Origin: Planctomycetota bacterium
Lineage (GTDB): Bacteria > Planctomycetota > UBA1135 > UBA2386
Direction of reading: 5' to 3'
Assembly: GCA_947455805.1 (NCBI GenBank)
Contig: CANGSN010000254.1
Coordinates: 1 to 5,228 of the forward strand
DNA: 5,228 nucleotides
Positions 1 through 5,228 of this stretch are shown piece by piece; position 1 is the stretch's first letter; every line of letters begins with the position of its first letter. The notes below the pieces were generated by a model that made no database searches, was not told where the DNA came from, and saw only the letters and a program-made list of their open reading frames with translations. Position numbers and translations under genes: made by a program.

Positions 1-2
1 CC

Positions 3-1991
3 GACGTCGTCGCCCCGAACCGCTTCTGGGTCGACTTCGCCACCGCCCCAGCGGGCCAGCCGTTCGCATCGCCGCACCTGATCGAAGCCACCGGCAGCGT
101 GCTCGAGATGATGACAGCACTCGCCGTGCTCGACCTGCCGTTCACCGCCGGCAAGCACGAGGTCACGATCGACGGCAACGCGCGCACGCTGAAGGCCGCG
201 ACCCCGCTGCTGCTGGTGCGCAAGGAAGTGCAGAAGACCGAGCCCGCCGCGCAGGACCAGCAGCCGCTGTTGCTCGGCCAGAACTTCTTCCGCCTCGACG
301 ACCGCTACCGCTTCGAGAACGGTGAACGCCGCGACGCCTTCGTCACCGGCGAGTTCGTCGTCGACGTCGCCTACGGCTGCCAGGTCGTCGTCACCAACCC
401 CACCTCCAGCAAGCGCACCACCGACGTGCTGCTGCAGATCCCCGCCGGCGCCGTGCCGCTGCAGAAGGGCTTCTGGACCAAGGGCCACAGCGTCGAGCTC
501 GCCCCCTACGCCACCGCCACGCTCGAGTATGCCTTCTACTTCCCCGCCGCCGGCGACTTCGCCCACTACCCGGCGCACGCCGCCGAGAAGGGCAAGCTCG
601 CCGCGCACGCCGAGCCGCGCACGCTGAAGGTCGTCGCCGTGCCGACCACCGTCGACACGCGGTCGTGGGAGCACGTCTCGCAGCAAGGCAGTGCGCAGGA
701 CGTGCTCGCCTTCCTCGACCAGCAGAACGTGCAGCGCCTCGAGCTCGGCAAGATCGCCTGGCGCATGAAGGACCGCGAGTTCTTCACCCAGACGCTCGGC
801 AAGCTGCGCGCGCGCCACGTCTACGACGACACGCTGTGGTCGTACGCGCTGCTGCACCGCGACGCCGTCGCGTGCGGGGAGTACCTGCGCCACCAGGACG
901 CGTTCCTCGGCCAGTGCGGCATGGCGATCGACTCGCCGCTGCTGCGCTTCGAACCGAAGGAACGCCGCCAGTACCAGCACCTCGAACTCGACCCGCTGGT
1001 CCACCAGCGCGCGCACCCGCTCGGCGGCAAGCGCGTGCTCGGCAACCAGGACTTGGCGCGCCAGTACTCGCAGCTGATGACGCTGCTCGGCTACCACGAC
1101 ACGCTGTCGCACGACGACTGGCTCGTCGTCACCTACTACCTGCTGCTGCAGGATCGCATCGAGGAAGGGCTCGCGGCGTTCGCCAAGGTCGATCCCGCGC
1201 GCATCGCGGCGCGGGTGCAGTACGACTACCTCGCCGCCTACACCTGCTTCTTCACCGGCGACGTGGCGAAGGCGCGCGAGCTGGCGACTCGCCACAAGGA
1301 CCACCCGGTCCCGCACTGGCAGCAGCGCTTCGCCGCCGTGCTGGCGCAGCTCGACGAAGCTGCGGGCGGCGCCGCGAAGCCGAGCGGCGAGCCGGTCGCC
1401 GACGCCGTCGCCACCGCGGCGGCGCTCGAACTCGCCGTCAGCGGCCGCACGCTGACCATCGCGCACAAGAACGTCGCGCGCTGCGAGGTGCGCTACTACG
1501 AGCTCGACGTCGAGTTCGCCTTCTCGGCGCAGCCGTTCCAGAACCAGGGTGGCACCGCCGCCGCCTACGTGCAGCCGACGCTCGCCGAGACGAAGGACCT
1601 GCCGAAGGACGCGCCGCAGGTGGCGTTCGAGCTGCCGCAGCGCTTCCACCAGAAGAACGTGCTGGTCGAAGTGCGCGCCAACGGCCTCGTGCGCAGCGTG
1701 CCGTACTTCGCCAACAACCTGTCGGTGCGCTTCCTCGAGAACTTCGGCCAGGTCGCCGTCACCACCCAGGACGGCGGCGCGCCGCTGCCGAAGGCCTACG
1801 TCAAGGTGTTCGCGCGCTTGCCCGACGGCACCGTGCGCTTCCACAAGGACGGCTACACCGACCTGCGCGGGCGCTTCGACTACGCGTCGTTGTCCGACGA
1901 CCCGAACCTCACCGCCCAGCGCTACGCCGTGCTCGTGCTCGACGAACAGCGCGGCGCCGTCATCCGCGAGATCGCGCCACCGGCGCGCTGA
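3..1991 (+). CDS. C-terminal part of a large uncharacterised protein with helical repeats and a terminal beta-sandwich domain (5' end outside window)
   Basis: The frame is open from the first complete codon at 3 to TGA at 1989-1991, giving 662 visible residues. A GTG at 99 is in frame, but the codons before it are equally coding-like, so the true start lies upstream. A beta-rich part at about 330-640 includes an N-P-T-S-S-K motif near 397 and an aromatic YAFYFP strand near 529, like MG-type (alpha-2-macroglobulin-like) beta-sandwich segments. Nucleotides 690-1350 encode an alpha-helical, TPR-like stretch. An Ala/Gly-rich linker (about 1345-1430) leads to a second beta-rich part. The last 80 residues (about 1744-1985) contain DGGAPLPKAYVKV and KDGYTDLRGRFDYAS, typical of a carboxypeptidase-regulatory-like (transthyretin-fold) domain. 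No membrane helix is visible. It converges on the minus-strand operon. I do not recognise a named family. An exported or cell-surface A2M-like protein is the best guess; the signal peptide would be off-window. Confidence 0.85.
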   Translation, partial: DVVAPNRFWVDFATAPAGQPFASPHLIEATGSVLEMMTALAVLDLPFTAGKHEVTIDGNARTLKAATPLLLVRKEVQKTEPAAQDQQPLLLGQNFFRLDDRYRFENGERRDAFVTGEFVVDVAYGCQVVVTNPTSSKRTTDVLLQIPAGAVPLQKGFWTKGHSVELAPYATATLEYAFYFPAAGDFAHYPAHAAEKGKLAAHAEPRTLKVVAVPTTVDTRSWEHVSQQGSAQDVLAFLDQQNVQRLELGKIAWRMKDREFFTQTLGKLRARHVYDDTLWSYALLHRDAVACGEYLRHQDAFLGQCGMAIDSPLLRFEPKERRQYQHLELDPLVHQRAHPLGGKRVLGNQDLARQYSQLMTLLGYHDTLSHDDWLVVTYYLLLQDRIEEGLAAFAKVDPARIAARVQYDYLAAYTCFFTGDVAKARELATRHKDHPVPHWQQRFAAVLAQLDEAAGGAAKPSGEPVADAVATAAALELAVSGRTLTIAHKNVARCEVRYYELDVEFAFSAQPFQNQGGTAAAYVQPTLAETKDLPKDAPQVAFELPQRFHQKNVLVEVRANGLVRSVPYFANNLSVRFLENFGQVAVTTQDGGAPLPKAYVKVFARLPDGTVRFHKDGYTDLRGRFDYASLSDDPNLTAQRYAVLVLDEQRGAVIREIAPPAR

Positions 1992-2038
1992 GCGGCGACG
2001 CGAACCCGGCGCGCGGCGACGAGCCGGCCGGAAGCAGA

Positions 2039-2074
2039 ACGGGCCGCCGCGATCGTGTGATCGCGACGGCCCGT
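2039..2074. terminator. Bidirectional terminator hairpin between convergent genes
   Basis: A 16-nt arm (2039-2054) pairs with 2059-2074 around a GTGT loop. There is one C/A mismatch (2048 against 2066) and the other 15 pairs are Watson-Crick. It starts 47 nt after the stop of the + gene. On the minus strand it lies 25 nt beyond the second TGA (2100-2102) of the TPR frame, or 130 nt beyond the first TGA (2205-2207). The minus side is followed by a short T-rich patch (TTCTGCTTCC); the + side has no T-run. The strength of the stem and its place between 3' ends support a terminator serving both sides. Confidence 0.75.
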
Positions 2075-2099
2075 CTCGTCGTGGAGCGCTACGAGGCGC

Positions 2100-2204
2100 T
2101 CAGGAACCGCCGGTGTCGACTGGCGGACCGCTGCCAGCTCCACCACCTTGCTTCGGCTTCTTTCCCTTCTTGGAAGCCCGACCGGGCTTCGTGCCGCAGC
2201 CTTC
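2100..2204 (-). other. Candidate in-frame C-terminal extension of the TPR protein beyond a UGA codon
   Basis: Reading on from the TGA at 2205-2207 in the same minus-strand frame gives 34 codons to a second TGA at 2100-2102. The peptide begins EGCGTKPGR, continues ASKKGKKPKQGGG and ends PPVDTGGS. It has seven lysines and about eleven glycines, a composition uncommon in chance translations of GC-rich DNA but typical of charged, flexible protein tails. If the UGA were decoded as selenocysteine the junction would read U-E-G-C-G, a UxxC redox-type motif. Third-position GC is about 65 percent, lower than in the gene body, which weakens the case. Alternatives are a recent nonsense mutation (TGC, TGG or CGA to TGA), a sequencing error, stop-codon readthrough, or plain 3' untranslated sequence. 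Confidence 0.45.
2173..2190 (-). promoter_or_regulatory. Small hairpin just after the UGA, SECIS-like in position
   Basis: On the minus-strand transcript a perfect 7-bp stem (GAAGCCC with GGGCTTC) closes a GGUC loop. The stem starts 14 nt after the UGA at 2205-2207 and the loop is about 22-25 nt after it. Bacterial SECIS elements lie immediately downstream of the UGA, with a short apical loop carrying G at its first positions at about this distance. The bulged U seen in the E. coli fdhF element is absent. No U-tract follows, so it does not look like a terminator. It could also be a chance palindrome. Confidence 0.35.
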
Positions 2205-2801
2205 TCATTCACCTGGCAGGGGCAGGCCCTGCAGGTCCTCGAGCTCCATGCGCTCGAGGCGGATCGCCGCTTCCAGGTCGGTGCGGTGCTGCACCGCGAC
2301 CTTGTCGTCCTTCGCCTGTTCGGCGAGCAGACGCCAGTTCTGGCGGGCGGCTTCGATCTCCGGCTCCCACGCATCGCGGTCGAGGCCTTCGAGGCGCATC
2401 AACCACGTCATGTAGAACTGCGAACGGGCGAGCGCCTGGCGCGCGTCGGCGAGCACGACCGGATCGGTGTCCGCGTCGGCATGCATCTGCTCGACCAGCG
2501 CTTCGAGTTCTTCGCGCGCCTCCGGCAGCTTGCTCGCCTGCATGCGCGCCTTGTTCAGCTCGACCTGCAGCCGCTGCACCGTCGTCTTCGACAGCGCGTC
2601 CGGGTTCTTCGGCTGCTTCGCCAGCGCCGCCTCGTACTCGCGCACGGCGACCTTCCACTTGCCGGCGCGCGCCGCGTCGTGCGCGGCGGTGATCACGGCA
2701 TCCATCGCATCGAGCGCCGTGCGGTCCTGGCCAGGACCTTCGTGGTAGGCCCACGCGCCGAGTGGCAACGCGAGCCAGGCAACCAACAGCAGGTTCCTCA
2801 T
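2205..2801 (-). CDS. Exported TPR-type protein of a Bat-like operon (possibly extended past its UGA)
   Basis: The 198-residue product starts at ATG 2799-2801. A GGAG lies 8 nt upstream, and the start overlaps the preceding stop as ATGA, so translation is probably coupled. Residues 1-18 form a signal peptide (MRNLLLVAWLALPLGAWA) with an AWA cleavage site, so the mature protein should be periplasmic or exported. Residues 33-66 form a TPR-like helical pair (AGKWKVAVREYEAAL), followed by charged amphipathic helices to about residue 190 that may carry further degenerate repeats. TPR proteins accompany vWA proteins in Bat loci (BatC/BatE type) and are thought to act as assembly partners; the exact role is unknown. 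The body ends GLPLPGE before TGA at 2205-2207. The same frame continues for 34 protein-like codons to a TGA at 2100-2102, described separately. With recoding the product would be 233 residues. Confidence 0.9.
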   Translation of the reverse strand: MRNLLLVAWLALPLGAWAYHEGPGQDRTALDAMDAVITAAHDAARAGKWKVAVREYEAALAKQPKNPDALSKTTVQRLQVELNKARMQASKLPEAREELEALVEQMHADADTDPVVLADARQALARSQFYMTWLMRLEGLDRDAWEPEIEAARQNWRLLAEQAKDDKVAVQHRTDLEAAIRLERMELEDLQGLPLPGE

Positions 2802-3283
2802 CGGGGTGTCTCCGAGTGGACGGCTGGTCCCGATCCGGAGGTCGGGCGGGACGAGCCGTCGGGAAGGCTATCGGGTCCGGACGGGCTCGGCAGGGAGGGC
2901 CGGAGGAAAGTTACATCGGCGCAACCAGCCAGCAGGGCGCCGACGGCATACGCGGCGAGGTCGGCGGTCTGGTAGCCGTGGCCCAGCAGCAGGCCGCCGA
3001 GGCGGGTGGCGCGCAGGTCCTGCAGCCATGGCCAGGCCAGCAGCTGGCTGGCTTCGACGGCCGCGGCGAAGGCGAACGCCAGCGCCAGCAGGGTCACGGT
3101 CCGGGCCCGGGGCCAGACCAGGGCGAACAGGAAGAACGCGGCGGTCGCGTAGGCGGCGTCGCCGGTGTACTCGGCCAGGAAGCCGGGCAGCGGGTAGCGG
3201 CGCGACAAGAGGCCGAGTGCTCCGGTGGTTAGCAGGGCGGCGGCGACGGCGAGGCGACGGCGGGCAGGGCGTTGGGTGGTCAC
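2798..3283 (-). CDS. DUF2809-family integral membrane protein
   Basis: The 161-residue product starts at GTG 3281-3283, overlapping the preceding stop as GTGA. There is no clear Shine-Dalgarno, so translation probably depends on coupling. It ends at TGA 2798-2800, overlapping the next ATG. Four hydrophobic helices are visible at about residues 11-26, 43-57, 62-78 and 107-121. Motifs matching DUF2809 as I know it are RYPLPGFL near 29, GDAAYAT near 41, EASQL at 77-81, RATRLG at 91-96 and DLAAYAVG at 108-115. The last 35 residues are a Pro/Ser/Gly-rich hydrophilic tail and also carry the ribosome binding site of the next gene. The family has no established function. The frame stays open upstream to 3718, but that part runs antiparallel in quality to the well-formed neighbour gene and is not hydrophobic in pattern, so the short start is preferred. 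Confidence 0.85.
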   Translation of the reverse strand: MTTQRPARRRLAVAAALLTTGALGLLSRRYPLPGFLAEYTGDAAYATAAFFLFALVWPRARTVTLLALAFAFAAAVEASQLLAWPWLQDLRATRLGGLLLGHGYQTADLAAYAVGALLAGCADVTFLRPSLPSPSGPDSLPDGSSRPTSGSGPAVHSETPR

Positions 3284-3777
3284 CGTTCGAGCACGGCGCC
3301 AGGGTTGGCGGCCAGGAACAGCTTCGCGTACTCGGCCGAAGCGAACTCGTACTCGCTGTCCCCACCTTGGATCGTGAAGTCGAACGCTGGCGGCCAGAAC
3401 TTCAGCACGAGCAGGGCTGGCACCGCCGACATCGTCGTGACCACGACCAGGAACAGGCTGATGTCGAGAAGCTGCATCCCGTCTCTCCACCAGGGGTGCA
3501 CGAGCCAGAGGCTCAGGGCAAAACCACACAGGCCGAGCATCACACGCCGCAGAGGCTCCCATGCCATCCGCGATCGACATGGCGGACAGGCTGGCACTTC
3601 CACGTGCACCCAACCGCCCAGCAACGTCGCCCAAGGCTGGAAGACGTCGCGCAGCCGGAATGGGCGCGTGCGTGCGCGGAACTGCTCGCCAGGCCGCTGC
3701 GATCCACACGCACAGCACTGGTCGGGGAACACTGGCACCACTTCACGCGGCAGCCGCACGATGGTCGCGAACGGCAT
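3280..3777 (-). CDS. Two-helix membrane protein with N-terminal CxxC/CxxC zinc-ribbon-like domain (paralog B)
   Basis: The 165-residue product starts at ATG 3775-3777. GGAGG lies about 12 nt upstream, inside the 3' end of the preceding gene, a slightly long spacing. The N-terminal 70 residues are cytosolic in character, with C21-x2-C24 (PDQCCACG) and C64-x2-C67 (VPACPPCR), a four-cysteine set suited to binding one zinc. Two membrane helices follow at about 78-94 and 104-126. A short C-terminal soluble domain (127-165) contains DFTIQGGDSEYEFASAEYAKLF. No signal peptide is present. The layout and cysteine framework match the gene immediately upstream, so the two look like a tandem duplication. 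The stop overlaps the next start as GTGA. I do not recognise a named family; zinc binding is inferred from the cysteines and no catalytic motif is visible. Confidence 0.85.
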   Translation of the reverse strand: MPFATIVRLPREVVPVFPDQCCACGSQRPGEQFRARTRPFRLRDVFQPWATLLGGWVHVEVPACPPCRSRMAWEPLRRVMLGLCGFALSLWLVHPWWRDGMQLLDISLFLVVVTTMSAVPALLVLKFWPPAFDFTIQGGDSEYEFASAEYAKLFLAANPGAVLER

Positions 3778-3783
3778 CGCGGG

Positions 3784-4359
3784 TCAGTTCCTCCATGGAT
3801 GCACCGACCAGAAGCCGCTGAGGCCGGCCCCCGTACCGTGGCGCAAGGGCCGTGCCCGCTCGCCCGCGGACAGCCGCTCGACGACGCGGGCGCCGTTCGC
3901 GAACTCGTGCATGGGGAAGCTCAGCACTGCGGCGCGCGCATCGAGACGAACGCGTGGACCGACGCGCGTGCGCAGCAACCACGCGCACATCAGCAAAGGA
4001 CCGACGACGAGCATCGCCAGCTGCGGTGCCGAGAGGCCGAGGGACGGAGCGTGCTCGCGCAGCCAGCTCGCGGCGCCACCCGCCACCGCGAAGATCACAC
4101 TGGCGACGAAGAGCACCGCCAGCAGGCCGAGCACGAGCGCCCGCACCAAGCGCCAGGTTCGGCATCCGCCACAGATGGGCACGAGACAAGAGAAGGTCGG
4201 AACTGACCAGGTTGCCGGCGCCGACCAACGTGGTGCGTAGGCGTCCAGTCGAAGCACCTCAGCGGGCGACGGAGCGAGGCACGTGCAACACGCGTTCGGC
4301 CACAGCACCGCCTGGCCGACGGCCAGGCGCAGTTCGCCGTTCCCGTTCGCCATCGCCAT
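3784..4359 (-). CDS. Two-helix membrane protein with N-terminal CxxC/CxxC zinc-ribbon-like domain (paralog A)
   Basis: The 191-residue product is counted from ATG 4357-4359, whose A is the last base of the vWA gene stop (TGATG). GTG at 4362 (GTGA overlap) or ATG at 4353 are equally possible; no clear Shine-Dalgarno separates them. C24-x2-C27 (PNACCTC) and C63-x2-C66 (VPICGGCR) form a zinc-ribbon-like framework. Two membrane helices lie at about 71-93 and 112-129. The C-terminal domain (about 136-191) contains RLDARAAVLSFPMHEFANG, comparable in place to the EYEFASAEYA segment of the following gene. The two genes share cysteine spacing, helix positions and length, but overall identity looks low, so the duplication would be old. 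A 6-bp gap separates them. The function is unknown; the position between vWA and TPR genes suggests a membrane accessory of that system. Confidence 0.83.
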   Translation of the reverse strand: MAMANGNGELRLAVGQAVLWPNACCTCLAPSPAEVLRLDAYAPRWSAPATWSVPTFSCLVPICGGCRTWRLVRALVLGLLAVLFVASVIFAVAGGAASWLREHAPSLGLSAPQLAMLVVGPLLMCAWLLRTRVGPRVRLDARAAVLSFPMHEFANGARVVERLSAGERARPLRHGTGAGLSGFWSVHPWRN

Positions 4360-5228
4360 CACGCCGCGCGCGCCGCGTCACGCACGGCGATGCCCGGCTG
4401 CCAGCGCGCGCCGAACCAGTGCAGCAGCATCGGCAGCAGCGCCAGCAGCGTCGACGTGACGCAGATCACCAGCAGCGCGTACTCGCGCAACGACAGCTGC
4501 TCGATCAGCGGCTTGCGCGCATCGGCGGCGGCGGCGGCGATCACGTCGCTCGGCACGTGCCGCTTGTTGCCGTTGTGGAACTCGCCGCCGAGGCGGATCG
4601 CGACCTGGCGCAGCGCACTCTCGTCCTGCTTGCTCTGGTGGCCGGCGATGAACTTGCCGGCGAGGTTGTCGCCGACACCGACGACCAGCGTGCCGCCGAT
4701 CGACGGCGGCAGCGTCGGCATGCCGGTCGCGGGCACCGTGTCGCCGTCGCTGACGATCACCAGCAGCGCACTGCCGACGCGCCACGGCTTGGCGATGCGC
4801 ACGGCTTCCGCGATGCCGTCGAACAGCTTCGTGCTGCCGGTCTTGAAGGCGAAGCGCATGTCGACCTCGGACAGCAGGTGGCGCACCAGTTCGAGGTCCT
4901 TGGTGTCCTCGACCACCGGCTTGGCGCCGTTGTAGGTCGCGATCACCGTGATCTTGAACTTGCCGATCGGCACGCGCGAGAACAGCGACTCGAGCAGTTC
5001 GCGCGCGCGGGCGTGCCGGGTCTGGTTGCCGTTCGGACCGGCGTCCTTGAGCAGCATGCTCGGCGACACGTCGTAGACGAGCACCAGGTGGCGCCACTCG
5101 GAGTCCGGGATCTCTTCGCTCTGGTGCACCTTCGGGTCGCACAGCATCAGCGTCACCAGGCCCCAGGCGAGGCCGCCGAGCGCCAGCGTGCGCAGCGGCG
5201 GGGCGAGGCGCGCCAGCAGCGTCGGCCG
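4359..5228 (-). CDS. Bat-type von Willebrand factor A domain membrane protein (5' end outside window)
   Basis: The frame is open from the window edge at 5228 to TGA at 4359-4361, giving 289 visible residues. The GTG at 5154-5156 is internal: the 24 residues before it form most of a membrane helix (RTLALGGLAWGLVTLML). The vWA domain carries a metal-ion (MIDAS) site: DVSPS at visible residues 53-57, T133 in TGSTKLFDG, and D161 in VSDGD. A C-terminal membrane helix (REYALLVICVTSTLLALLPMLLH region, about 4410-4490) is followed by a short basic tail. Helix, vWA and helix in this order is the BatA/BatB layout, normally part of a MoxR, DUF58, vWA and TPR operon acting at the cytoplasmic membrane. 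The proline in DVSPSM replaces the more common glycine and leaves the metal ligands intact. Whether it is BatA or BatB cannot be told from the fragment. Confidence 0.9.
   Translation of the reverse strand, partial: RPTLLARLAPPLRTLALGGLAWGLVTLMLCDPKVHQSEEIPDSEWRHLVLVYDVSPSMLLKDAGPNGNQTRHARARELLESLFSRVPIGKFKITVIATYNGAKPVVEDTKDLELVRHLLSEVDMRFAFKTGSTKLFDGIAEAVRIAKPWRVGSALLVIVSDGDTVPATGMPTLPPSIGGTLVVGVGDNLAGKFIAGHQSKQDESALRQVAIRLGGEFHNGNKRHVPSDVIAAAAADARKPLIEQLSLREYALLVICVTSTLLALLPMLLHWFGARWQPGIAVRDAARAA

Noticed and set aside
99..101. GTG at 99 as the true start of the first gene
   Set aside because: The frame is open and coding-like from position 3, and there is no ribosome binding site or promoter before it. 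It is an internal codon of a truncated gene.
2148..2975. Long + strand open frames of 200-675 codons between about 665 and 4240
   Set aside because: They lie opposite or out of phase with well-formed genes, have Arg/Ala/Pro-rich translations with no motifs, and are expected by chance in GC-rich coding DNA.
2798..3718. A 306-residue version of the DUF2809 gene starting at 3718
   Set aside because: It would overlap nearly all of the zinc-ribbon gene at 3280-3777, and its extra N-terminal part is not family-like. The GTGA start at 3283 fits the family and the operon.
3743..4228. Alternative minus-strand frame across the zinc-ribbon gene at 3784-4359
   Set aside because: Arg-rich translation without recognisable features. 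The neighbouring frame has cysteine motifs, membrane helices and the operon overlaps.
4309..4329. Perfect 9-bp inverted repeat with a GAC loop near the start of the gene at 3784-4359
   Set aside because: It sits inside codons for RLAVGQA some 30-50 nt after the start. In GC-rich coding DNA this is likely chance, and nothing else marks it as regulatory.
2100..5228. Genome-wide reassignment of UGA to an amino acid
   Set aside because: The vWA, both zinc-ribbon, DUF2809 and + strand genes all end at TGA in positions consistent with real stops, so any recoding at 2205-2207 must be site-specific.

Overview
The window is GC-rich (roughly 70 percent by eye) with strong G/C bias at third codon positions. 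All genes whose ends are visible use TGA as stop. The gene content is a Bat-type von Willebrand factor A gene, a secreted TPR gene, small zinc-ribbon membrane proteins and a very large uncharacterised protein. This fits a GC-rich Planctomycetota lineage best, but no marker gene is present and the assignment is inference; Myxococcota or a similar phylum remains possible.

Layout. Positions 3-1991 on the + strand hold the C-terminal part of a large protein whose start lies upstream of the window. A convergent intergenic stretch (about 1992-2204) follows, with a strong 16-bp hairpin at 2039-2074 that probably ends transcription from both sides. The rest, 2205-5228, is one tightly packed minus-strand operon read from right to left. 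In transcription order it holds: a 5'-truncated vWA membrane protein (4359-5228); two tandem related proteins, each with a CxxC/CxxC zinc-ribbon-like head and two membrane helices (3784-4359 and 3280-3777); a DUF2809-type membrane protein (2798-3283); and an exported TPR protein (2205-2801). Junctions are TGATG, a 6-bp gap, GTGA and ATGA, so the genes are probably translationally coupled.

Function. The vWA and TPR pair matches the Bat (Bacteroides aerotolerance) type of locus, usually preceded by MoxR and DUF58 genes that would lie beyond position 5228. Here three membrane-protein genes sit between the vWA and TPR genes. No biochemical function can be assigned to them.

The most interesting point is the end of the TPR gene. 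After its TGA (2205-2207) the same frame continues for 34 codons with a lysine/glycine-rich, protein-like tail to another TGA at 2100-2102. That second stop lies only 25 nt before the terminator stem. The first TGA would create a U-x-x-C-G motif if read as selenocysteine. A 7-bp hairpin with a GGUC loop starts 14 nt after it, roughly where a bacterial SECIS element would be. This is a testable candidate for UGA recoding, or otherwise a truncating mutation.
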